Shown here: positions 6,767 through 11,864 of the stretch, one piece after another | Layout of the letters: each line of letters starts with the position of its first letter | Numbering within the stretch: position 1 is the stretch's first letter | Origin: Bacteroidota bacterium | GTDB lineage: Bacteria > Bacteroidota > Bacteroidia > Bacteroidales > VadinHA17 | Reading direction: 5' to 3' | Length of the DNA stretch: 11,864 nt | Assembly (NCBI GenBank): GCA_030628785.1 | Contig: DAOVQI010000055.1 | Span: forward strand, 1 to 11,864 | Notes under the pieces: generated by a model | The model's input: only the letters and a program-made list of their open reading frames with translations | What the model was told of the DNA's origin: nothing | The model's database searches: none | Program-made: the position numbers and the translations under genes

Positions 6767-7738
6767 ATGAAAAGAAAGGACCTGAGAATAGTATTTATGG
6801 GTACTCCCGAGTTTGCCGTTCCCAGTCTTGAATCATTATTAATTGAAAATTATAATATTGTTGGTGTTATAACAAGTCCGGATAAACCCGCTGGCAGAGG
6901 TCTTGAAATTCAACAGTCACCCGTTAAGCAATTTGCCTTAAAAAATAATTTAAAAGTCCTTCAACCCGTAAATCTAAAAGCCCCGGCATTCATTCAGGAA
7001 CTTAAAAATCTGGCCCCTGACCTTCAGGTTGTGGTGGCTTTCAGGATGTTGCCCGATGATGTCTGGCAACTTCCACCATTCGGAACTTTTAATTTGCATG
7101 CTTCCCTCCTGCCCGACTATCGCGGAGCAGCTCCGATAAACCGGGTTATTATTAATGGTGAAACCAAAACCGGTGTAACCACCTTTTTTATTGAACATGA
7201 TATTGATACCGGTAAAATAATTTCCCAGGAGGAAGTTCCGATTGATAAAAATGACACCGCAGGTGATCTTTACGACAAACTAAAAACTGAGGGGGCGAAA
7301 CTTGTTAGCAAAACAGTTGATGCCATAGCAAAAGATTCATACAAACTAATTGATCAATTAAAATTATTTACGAAGGGGCAGGACTTAAAAAAGGCTCCTA
7401 AAATTCATAAAGAAGACTGTAAGATCAATTGGAATAAAGAACCTGTGGAAATTTTTAATTTTATCCGTGGTTTAAGTCCATACCCCACAGCCTGGACTGA
7501 GATCATATCTGAATCAGGAAAAAAATTCATGTTAAAAATATTTGCTTCGGATTATAGTATTTCTGACCATGATCTTAATCCCGGCGAAATTCTATCTGAT
7601 CACCGTACCTTCCTTAAGATTGCGGTTAACGAAGGATTTATCAACGTAAACAACCTGCAGTTGGAAGGTAAAAAACGAATGAATATTGAAGATTTTTTGA
7701 GAGGGTTTCAATCAATATCAAAATATAAGTTTAGCTGA
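6767..7738 (+). CDS. fmt: Methionyl-tRNA formyltransferase
   Basis: The enzyme transfers a formyl group from 10-formyltetrahydrofolate to Met-tRNA(fMet), preparing the initiator tRNA in the cytoplasm. The 323-residue length is normal. Visible motifs are FMGTPEFAVPSLESL (10-24), TSPDKPAGRG (36-45), NLHASLLPDYRGAAPIN (109-125) and IDTG (146-149). These place the catalytic triad at N109, H111 and D147, as in the formyltransferase fold. The C-terminal domain begins near GLSPYPTAWTE. Usual Fmt proteins carry the same SPYP-AW segment, which separates it from other formyltransferases such as PurN. The ATG follows the ribBA stop by 11 nt with a weak purine stretch (AGGGAAAA) before it. It is the last gene of the plus-strand run, and a GC-rich hairpin lies 53 nt downstream. 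Confidence 0.96.
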   Translation: MKRKDLRIVFMGTPEFAVPSLESLLIENYNIVGVITSPDKPAGRGLEIQQSPVKQFALKNNLKVLQPVNLKAPAFIQELKNLAPDLQVVVAFRMLPDDVWQLPPFGTFNLHASLLPDYRGAAPINRVIINGETKTGVTTFFIEHDIDTGKIISQEEVPIDKNDTAGDLYDKLKTEGAKLVSKTVDAIAKDSYKLIDQLKLFTKGQDLKKAPKIHKEDCKINWNKEPVEIFNFIRGLSPYPTAWTEIISESGKKFMLKIFASDYSISDHDLNPGEILSDHRTFLKIAVNEGFINVNNLQLEGKKRMNIEDFLRGFQSISKYKFS

Positions 7739-7791
7739 TCAAGATTGAACTGCTGCATTCGACGTAATGATCCGGAAGCTAAATTGACTAA

Positions 7792-7811
7792 CCCCCGGCT
7801 TCAGCCGGGGG
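7792..7811. repeat. GC-rich palindrome (REP-like) downstream of fmt
   Basis: CCCCCGGCT (7792-7800) and AGCCGGGGG (7803-7811) pair perfectly with a 2-nt TC centre. The element contrasts sharply with the AT-rich surroundings. No T-run follows on either strand, so it is a poor classical terminator, although the stem alone could slow polymerase or protect the transcript's 3' end. I recall this CCGGCTTCAGCCGG wording as a dispersed repeat in Bacteroidota genomes. That is from memory and not checked. Confidence 0.6.
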
Positions 7812-7952
7812 GCAAGGAAGACTAATAAAACAAGCGACGCAACTGCCATCGCTACCAAGAGGTAAGGACTTTATATGCGCCGCAATATGCTAACCTATCC
7901 AGGTTTTTCAGAAATTTCACAGGGACACCAATCGACAGTATAAGGATCAATT

Positions 7953-8312
7953 CTATTTTTCCCGCTTAACCATAAAGAAATAATAAATTAAAAATCCCAA
8001 AGCTACAAAGATAAGATACACACCAAAGGGAAATGGAGTTCTGTAATTGAAAAACTCGGGGTTTACCAGGTGTAATACCTCAAACAACACTATTCCTAAC
8101 CCGGCAAAAAGAGCAACTAATCCCCATTTTAACGCAGGAGAACGGTCGTAATTTTCCCTGGCTAATTCTTTTTGCTCAAGGATCTCTGCTTTTTCAAAAT
8201 GCCCACTCTTAATGATCTTTCTTTTTAAAAAGTAAGCGAAAATAATCTTAAAAATGTGGTAAAATGCGAAAAAAATAACCGCGACTGTTAATACATTATA
8301 AAATTGGATCAT
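7953..8312 (-). CDS. Small three-helix membrane protein, divergent from an ECF sigma factor
   Basis: I cannot assign this 119-residue protein to a family with confidence. It has three predicted membrane helices (about 5-28, 61-82 and 94-114). Between the first two is a charged, probably cytoplasmic helix (KRKIIKSGHFEKAEILEQKELARENYDRS, about 30-58), and the C-terminus is basic (MVKREK). No catalytic motif is visible. It is reminiscent of small DUF-type membrane proteins (for example DUF6249-like) that accompany sigma factor genes in Bacteroidota, but this is a guess. Its start at 8312 lies about 37 nt from the transcription start predicted by an ECF-type promoter copy (8356-8387, minus strand), so it is likely controlled by the neighbouring sigma factor. 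It could be an effector or feedback component of the circuit. Confidence 0.8.
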   Translation of the reverse strand: MIQFYNVLTVAVIFFAFYHIFKIIFAYFLKRKIIKSGHFEKAEILEQKELARENYDRSPALKWGLVALFAGLGIVLFEVLHLVNPEFFNYRTPFPFGVYLIFVALGFLIYYFFMVKREK

Positions 8313-8355
8313 AACGGCAATTGGTTTTTGGTTAATATTAAGTTTTATTTGCTAC

Positions 8356-8387
8356 ATTAGACAACAAACAAATACTAAATGTTGCAA
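8356..8387 (-). promoter_or_regulatory. ECF-type promoter for the divergent membrane protein
   Basis: On the minus strand, TTGCAACATTT (8387-8377; -35 with the GCAAC core) is followed after 12 nt by TTGTCTAAT (8364-8356; -10 with GTCTAAT). Both elements are identical to the plus-strand promoter of the sigma gene, with the same 12-nt spacing but a different spacer sequence. AAC-type -35 and GTCTAA-type -10 boxes are characteristic of ECF sigma promoters. The predicted RNA start is near 8349. Confidence 0.75.
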
Positions 8388-8443
8388 CTTTTTTTACTAT
8401 CGTTGAATAAGTGTTGTTATGTTATTATAAACTTTAGCTTTTT

Positions 8444-8475
8444 TTGCAACATTTTTGTGCCTGGCTTTGTCTAAT
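8444..8475 (+). promoter_or_regulatory. Autoregulatory ECF-type promoter of the sigma factor gene
   Basis: TTGCAACATTT (8444-8454) lies 12 nt before TTGTCTAAT (8467-8475), a bipartite element of the ECF class in the usual spacing (GCAAC to GTCTAA 18 nt). An exact second copy faces the opposite way at 8356-8387. With the -10 ending at 8475 and the ATG at 8484, the transcript would have at most a few leader bases. Use by the sigma factor encoded just downstream is inferred. Confidence 0.75.
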
Positions 8476-8483
8476 ATAAAAAT

Positions 8484-9050
8484 ATGGACCAGGAGAAGCT
8501 CCTAATAAAACAGATATTAGACGGAAATACCCACGCTTTCAGATTGCTGATTAAGCAGTATGAAAAACTGGTGGTTCATATTGCCGGCAGAATGATCCAT
8601 AATAAGGAAGATTTGGAGGATCTTTGTCAGGATGTGTTTATGAAAGTTTATGAGAAACTGCCCGGGTTCAGGTTTGATTCAAAACTTTCAACCTGGATTG
8701 CTGCGATCTCATACCGGACTGCAATTAATCATCTCAGAAAACATAAGAATCAAACGAGTGAGTTGAACGATTCGTCATTATTTACTGACGATGCCTTGAT
8801 CATACAAGAGAACCCTGAAGACCTGATGAATAAAGAGACTCTTAAGAAATATATTCATAAGATGATCGAAAAATTATCTCCGTTGTACCGGACTATTCTG
8901 ACCCTGTATCATCTCGAAGAATTTAATTATAAGGAAATCGGTGAAATAACAGGTCTTCCGGAAGGAACGGTAAAAAATTATCTGTTCCGGGCCCGGAAAA
9001 TATTAAAGGAGAAACTTAAATTTATACTAAAAGAAAGGGAACTGGCATAA
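8484..9050 (+). CDS. ECF (RpoE-like) RNA polymerase sigma-70 family factor
   Basis: This 188-residue group 4 sigma factor has only regions 2 and 4. Region 2 spans about 15-88 with the signature DLCQDVFMKVYEKLPGFRFDSKLSTWIAAISYRTAINHLRK (46-86), where the core-binding and -10 contacts lie. After an acidic linker (about 91-118), region 4 (about 124-178) carries the helix-turn-helix YKEIGEITGLPEGTVKNYLFRARKILK that would read the -35 element. The gene starts 8 nt after a strong ECF-type -10 box, suggesting positive autoregulation. Its stop overlaps the next ATG (TAATG, 1 nt), so the following membrane protein is translationally coupled. There is no SusC/SusD or FecR partner nearby, which sets it apart from nutrient-type ECF loci and suggests a stress or envelope role. 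No other promoter copy was seen in the window. Confidence 0.95.
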   Translation: MDQEKLLIKQILDGNTHAFRLLIKQYEKLVVHIAGRMIHNKEDLEDLCQDVFMKVYEKLPGFRFDSKLSTWIAAISYRTAINHLRKHKNQTSELNDSSLFTDDALIIQENPEDLMNKETLKKYIHKMIEKLSPLYRTILTLYHLEEFNYKEIGEITGLPEGTVKNYLFRARKILKEKLKFILKERELA

Positions 9051-9445
9051 TGAACAATACGGATAAACATCATTACATGGAGTTTCAATCTGATGATTTT
9101 TCCGGCAAATCGTCCCTGCTGGACGAACTTATTGATGACACACTGAAAGAAGAACCATCATACAGCTTACCTAACGATTTTGCTGACAAAATAATCCGGA
9201 AAGTGGATAAAAAGGTTTTTCTACAAAAAAGGATTTACGAACTTCTTTTTTATGCTGCTTCCATTATTGTTTTACTGGCTATTGCTGGTATCTTAATGTA
9301 TTTTGTTGACCCGGAATTCCTGCAAAACATTCTTGATTTTCTGCTTGTTTATAAGTGGTTTGTAATTATCGGATTGATTTCCTTTTCAGGAATACAGACA
9401 GCAGATCATTTACTGCTTATGCCCAATGAGAAGTTAATTTTTTAA
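9050..9445 (+). CDS. Two-helix membrane protein coupled to the ECF sigma factor, putative anti-sigma factor
   Basis: This 131-residue protein has a hydrophilic N-terminal part (about 1-63), two membrane helices (about 65-85 and 94-115) and a short tail. The N-terminal part is acidic up to residue 35, then has LPNDFADKIIRKVDKKV at 40-56, a juxtamembrane pattern I associate with Bacteroidota anti-sigma-like proteins. It lacks the HxxxCxxC zinc motif of classical ZAS anti-sigma factors and any FecR domain. Its ATG overlaps the sigma stop by 1 nt, the usual arrangement for an anti-sigma gene, so a role in tethering the sigma factor to the membrane is inferred from position and topology alone. Its last 12 nt overlap the 3' end of the convergent glucosaminidase gene. 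Confidence 0.7.
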   Translation: MNNTDKHHYMEFQSDDFSGKSSLLDELIDDTLKEEPSYSLPNDFADKIIRKVDKKVFLQKRIYELLFYAASIIVLLAIAGILMYFVDPEFLQNILDFLLVYKWFVIIGLISFSGIQTADHLLLMPNEKLIF

Positions 9446-10432
9446 CTTCCGGAGCCACAATTTTTGCCCTTCCTTTGGCTGAGTCCCTTCTTTCATCATA
9501 TTCATTTTGTAAAGTCTTGCCAGTTTTATTCCGTACTGCTGTGAAATATCATAAATGGATTCCCCTTCTTTTACCCGGTGAAACTCATTTCCCAGTTCGG
9601 CTTTGTTCCTTTTCGGCTGGAGAAATAAAATTTGTCCTTCCGTCAACGTGGCATCTCTCGGTAATTCATTGTATTTAAATAATTCCCAATACATCATATC
9701 AAATTCATCAGCCAGGCTTCCAAACGTATCACCTTTCTTAACAATTACATAATCGATCATGTTTATCTGGCTAACCCTTTGCTTGCTTAAACTGACAATA
9801 AAATCATTCTCCTCTGCTTCGTACTTTTCGACAGTATCAGTATCAGGAGTAATCTTTTTCTGCACCGTTGCAATTTTTTCTTTACGTACTCTGTTTTTCC
9901 CGGGTTTATCATAAGTATAAAGTCTGTTATCCTTAATTATTTTGATAAGCATGTTAGCATACTGCCGGTTTGTTGCATAACCCGCTTTCTTAAGCCCTTT
10001 AGCCCATGCCCTGTAATCGGTCTTTTCTATTTTGAATAAAGAAGCATACCGGCTGGTACCTGTCAAGAAATCGGAATGATCGCGGTATGAATCTGCTGCA
10101 GAGTTATATTTTCGAAAACACTCCTTTCTTTTGTCATCATCATGAAAAATCCGCTTACCCTTCCAGTTACCATGGCATTTTATTCCAAAATGATTGTTTG
10201 CGCGTTTTGTCAATGTACTGTTCCCATTGTCGGATTCGAGCAAACCCTGGGCAAGGGTTATGCTTGCAGGTATTCCAGTTCTTTTCATTTCAGATATAGC
10301 AAGGTTTTTATATTTTTGGATATATTCCTGCCTCTCATATGAAGTAACCGTACCAGAAGATACCGGTACCCTGGCGGTCTTACATGAGAAAAACAGAACT
10401 GGTAGCAGGAATATTAATCTGATATGTTTCAT
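9434..10432 (-). CDS. Lipoprotein glucosaminidase (GH73-type) with two C-terminal LysM repeats
   Basis: This 332-residue envelope enzyme likely cleaves peptidoglycan glycan strands. A short signal peptide ends in LPVLFFSC, with C17 as the probable lipidated cysteine (a loose lipobox). The glucosaminidase domain spans about 36-172: SITLAQGLLESDNGNSTLTKRANNHFGIKC places the catalytic glutamate at E66, and later YRDHSDFLTGTSRYASLF and GLKKAGYATNRQYANMLIKII are family hallmarks. A charged linker (about 175-225) leads to two LysM repeats at about 228-272 and 284-328 that bind N-acetylglucosamine chains. The domain order is common in Bacteroidota. A TACTTTTG -7 element lies 46 nt upstream of the start, divergent from cytidine deaminase. 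The last codons overlap the convergent membrane protein gene. Confidence 0.93.
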   Translation of the reverse strand: MKHIRLIFLLPVLFFSCKTARVPVSSGTVTSYERQEYIQKYKNLAISEMKRTGIPASITLAQGLLESDNGNSTLTKRANNHFGIKCHGNWKGKRIFHDDDKRKECFRKYNSAADSYRDHSDFLTGTSRYASLFKIEKTDYRAWAKGLKKAGYATNRQYANMLIKIIKDNRLYTYDKPGKNRVRKEKIATVQKKITPDTDTVEKYEAEENDFIVSLSKQRVSQINMIDYVIVKKGDTFGSLADEFDMMYWELFKYNELPRDATLTEGQILFLQPKRNKAELGNEFHRVKEGESIYDISQQYGIKLARLYKMNMMKEGTQPKEGQKLWLRKLKN

Positions 10433-10477
10433 CTGTTTAAAATTTTTATGTTCGTTTCATAGATTCAACTTTTCAGG

Positions 10478-10485
10478 CAAAAGTA
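10478..10485 (-). promoter_or_regulatory. Bacteroidota-type -7 element (TACTTTTG) for the glucosaminidase
   Basis: TACTTTTG on the minus strand is an exact TAnnTTTG match and would start RNA near 10471, about 40 nt before the ATG at 10432. No convincing -33 TTTG at the right distance was seen. Confidence 0.6.
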
Positions 10486-10541
10486 AAAATTTTTGGGTTT
10501 ATTATTTGAAAAGATGATGACTGAAGTTTAAAAATTCGTTG

Positions 10542-10549
10542 TAAATTTG
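10542..10549 (+). promoter_or_regulatory. Bacteroidota-type -7 element (TAAATTTG) for cytidine deaminase
   Basis: TAAATTTG matches TAnnTTTG and lies 14 nt before the ATG at 10564, predicting a very short leader. It is divergent from the TACTTTTG element of the glucosaminidase gene. No clear -33 element was found. Confidence 0.5.
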
Positions 10550-10563
10550 AGAAAATCCATTGC

Positions 10564-11052
10564 ATGAAAGAAAAAGAAATTAAAACCGTTTTTTATGAAT
10601 ATAATTCCCTGACCGATTTACCTTCAGAAGAGATCCGTTTAGTCGAAAAAGCCAGGCAGGCTGCCAAAACGGCATATACTCCTTACTCTCATTTCAACGT
10701 CGGGGCATCTGTTTTGCTTGCAACGGGTGAAATTATTGAAGGCAGTAACCAGGAAAATGCAGCTTATCCTTCAGGGTTATGTGCCGAACGTGTTGCCTTG
10801 TTCTATGCCAGCTCGCATTTCCCTGAAATACCTGTGAGGACTATTGCTATTACCGCTTATGGCAAAAACGGTTTTCTGAAAGACCCTGTTCCCCCATGTG
10901 GCTCTTGCAGACAGGTTATGATAGAGATTGAAAGCAGGTTTAATTCACCTATCAAAGTTATCCTTAGCGGAAGGAATAAAATATGGGTTATAGTAAGTGC
11001 CAAACAACTTTTACCGTTGGTTTTCGATCATACATTCTTGTTGAAACGTTAA
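10564..11052 (+). CDS. cdd: Cytidine deaminase
   Basis: This cytoplasmic pyrimidine-salvage enzyme hydrolyses cytidine and deoxycytidine to the uridine forms. The 162-residue length fits the small tetrameric zinc class. The substrate-side motif AYTPYSHFNVGA (37-48) is followed by SNQENAAYPSGLCAERVA (61-78), with zinc ligand C73 and catalytic E75. The second zinc motif PCGSCRQ (111-117) supplies C112 and C115. A short N-terminal extension (about 1-20) precedes the core, and the C-terminal LLPLVFDHTFL is usual. The gene stands alone, divergent from the glucosaminidase gene, with a TAnnTTTG element just upstream. All key residues are present. Confidence 0.96.
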   Translation: MKEKEIKTVFYEYNSLTDLPSEEIRLVEKARQAAKTAYTPYSHFNVGASVLLATGEIIEGSNQENAAYPSGLCAERVALFYASSHFPEIPVRTIAITAYGKNGFLKDPVPPCGSCRQVMIEIESRFNSPIKVILSGRNKIWVIVSAKQLLPLVFDHTFLLKR

Positions 11053-11327
11053 TACCGGCTGAATTTTTTATCTGTTCACTAACTAAAAGGACTGCAAATA
11101 TTCTAAATGTTTTGATAGAACACGAATTACGTGGATTAAGCTAATAAATACTGATCAAAATAAAATTCTTAGATAAGCGTGTTTGTCACCTCTCAATATG
11201 AACTAGTAGTTCGTTCTTGAAATAACATATCAAGGACATAGCTTCGCGAATTGATTAAAAAAGGGAATTAAGAACAGAACTTTGTAAACTAATTGAAAAA
11301 CAGTAGATATGAAAGTTCAAAGGTCAA
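11053..11327. other. Gene-free AT-rich intergenic region
   Basis: No supportable reading frame, RNA gene or clear promoter is visible between cytidine deaminase and the palindrome before the four-helix-bundle gene. A short palindrome GAACTAGTAGTTC lies at 11200-11212. The stretch around 11120-11150 (CACGAATTACGTGGATTAAGC) has the wording of degenerate intergenic repeats, but I see no second copy in the window. Confidence 0.55.
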
Positions 11328-11345
11328 TCCCGATAGCTATCGGGA
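11328..11345. repeat. Perfect 18-nt palindrome upstream of the four-helix-bundle gene
   Basis: TCCCGATAGCTATCGGGA reads the same on both strands, centred between 11336 and 11337, and is 46 nt before the ATG at 11391. From memory this exact palindrome is widely dispersed in Bacteroidota intergenic DNA, often beside genes of this family. The dispersal was not checked. The sequence palindrome itself is certain. Function unknown. Confidence 0.7.
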
Positions 11346-11390
11346 CAAAATCCAAAATAAATCCCAACTTTAAAATCCAAAAAACTAAAC
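11346..11390. repeat. Left degenerate repeat flank of the four-helix-bundle gene
   Basis: Phrases AAAATCCAAAATAAATCCC and TAAAATCCAAAA lie here. Read on the minus strand they become GGGATTTATTTTGGATTTT, matching in an inverted sense the wording of the right flank (11781-11847). The match is imperfect and low in complexity. Confidence 0.5.
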
Positions 11391-11759
11391 ATGGCAGAAA
11401 GGAAAAAACCCTACGACTTACGTGAGCGATTGTTGTTATTTGGGAAAAGAATACTTGAGATTTGCAAGAAGCTACCCAACTACCCTGAATGTAACAGAAT
11501 ACGTGGACAACTTGGAGCTTGCGGAACTTCAGCAGGCGCCAATTATGAAGAAGCAGACGGAGCAATAACCAAAAGGGACTTTATAAATAAACTCGCTATT
11601 GCCAGAAAGGAGGCAAAAGAAGCAAGATATTTTCTACGGGTTATCAGCGGAACTTACCTTGATCCGGAAGAACTAAAAGATGACATCAAAGAAGCTGAAG
11701 AGATAATTAATATTATGAGCAGCATGATTAACAAGTCAACTGGTGGAAAAAGAAGTTAA
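11391..11759 (+). CDS. Four-helix-bundle protein (23S rRNA intervening-sequence protein / S23 family)
   Basis: This 122-residue soluble protein is predicted to be almost all helical: about 8-28, 33-56, 60-86 and 92-115. The signature RGQLGACGTSAGANYEEADGAITKRDFINKLAIARKEAKEARYFLRVI (38-85) is characteristic of the 23S rRNA-IVP (S23, TIGR02436-type) family, whose first members were found inside rRNA intervening sequences and which is related to the Avd accessory protein of diversity-generating retroelements. Here it is not in an rRNA gene, and no reverse transcriptase or variable repeat is present. The biochemical role of stand-alone copies is unknown to me; a positively charged oligomer binding nucleic acid is the usual suggestion. 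It is flanked by imperfect inverted TTTGGATTTTG-like repeats and a palindrome. No Shine-Dalgarno or TAnnTTTG element was found upstream. Confidence 0.92.
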   Translation: MAERKKPYDLRERLLLFGKRILEICKKLPNYPECNRIRGQLGACGTSAGANYEEADGAITKRDFINKLAIARKEAKEARYFLRVISGTYLDPEELKDDIKEAEEIINIMSSMINKSTGGKRS

Positions 11760-11780
11760 TCCTGCTTTTCAAAGCAATAG

Positions 11781-11847
11781 TTTTGAACTTGGGATTTGGG
11801 GTTTGGAATTTATTTTGAACTTTGGATTTTGAACTTTGGATTTTTTT
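11781..11847. repeat. Right repeat flank: tandem GAACTTTGGATTTT units
   Basis: Two exact tandem units of the 14-nt GAACTTTGGATTTT occupy 11817-11844. Looser copies stand before them (GAACTTGGGATTT at 11785-11797 and GGAATTTATTTTG at 11805-11817), and a T-run ends the block. The low-complexity G/T-rich strand contrasts with the A/C-rich left flank, giving an inverted arrangement around the gene. It starts 21 nt after the gene's stop. Confidence 0.6.
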
Positions 11848-11864
11848 AATCTCTACGGAATCAC

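Noticed and set aside
10087..10517. Overlapping plus-strand open frames opposite the glucosaminidase gene
   Set aside because: They mirror a well-supported lipoprotein glucosaminidase gene and its promoter region and have no family features.
11317..11565. 82-codon minus-strand open frame across the start of the four-helix-bundle gene
   Set aside because: It runs through the palindrome and the repeat flank and is antisense to the conserved S23-family domain.
11817..11844. CRISPR-like short repeat array
   Set aside because: Two directly adjoining 14-nt units with no spacers between them. This is a tandem repeat, not a CRISPR array.
11391..11864. Diversity-generating retroelement suggested by the Avd-like protein
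   Set aside because: No reverse transcriptase, template repeat or variable repeat is visible in the window. Stand-alone family members are common.

Overview
The window reads as chromosomal DNA of a Bacteroidota bacterium, probably of the Bacteroidales/Marinilabiliales type. The evidence is an AT-rich base composition, several promoters with the phylum's TAnnTTTG -7 element, mostly absent Shine-Dalgarno sites, and a START-like / LptF-LptG permease / ribBA gene order that I recall from this phylum. I could run no database search, so family calls rest on motifs read by eye.

Layout. 1-305 (minus) is the N-terminal part of a Tat-exported Gfo/Idh/MocA oxidoreductase. 306-806 has no gene but ends in a perfect 36-nt palindrome. 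807-880 (minus) is an elongator tRNA-Met(CAT), and 914-968 holds a broken second copy of its 5' half. 1179-7738 (plus) is a housekeeping cluster: START-like protein, LptF/LptG-type LPS-export permease, a GT4 and a membrane GT2 glycosyltransferase, RibBA (riboflavin synthesis) and Fmt (initiator tRNA formylation). Most of these genes overlap or nearly touch, so they are probably co-transcribed from about 1595. 7953-8312 (minus) is a small membrane protein divergent from 8484-9445 (plus), which encodes an ECF sigma factor and a translationally coupled two-helix membrane protein. 9434-10432 (minus) is a lipoprotein glucosaminidase with two LysM repeats, 10564-11052 (plus) is cytidine deaminase, and 11391-11759 (plus) is a stand-alone four-helix-bundle (23S rRNA-IVP/S23 family) gene set in repeat-rich flanks.

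The best candidate for a little-described system is the ECF module. The 172 nt between the sigma gene and its divergent neighbour contain two inverted copies of the same bipartite element (TTGCAACATTT-N12-TTGTCTAAT). Both elements are identical in the two copies, the spacer length is the same, and the spacer sequence is unrelated. That is what a pair of promoters read by one ECF sigma factor would look like: one copy drives the sigma gene itself, almost leaderless, and the other drives the divergent membrane protein. With the co-translated membrane protein as a presumptive non-canonical anti-sigma factor, this suggests a compact autoregulated envelope circuit.

Secondary points are the tRNA-Met remnant with a hairpin inside its D-arm, the four-helix-bundle gene framed by inverted TTTGGATTTTG-like repeats, and several different GC-rich palindromes that look like dispersed genomic repeats. 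The rest is ordinary housekeeping sequence.
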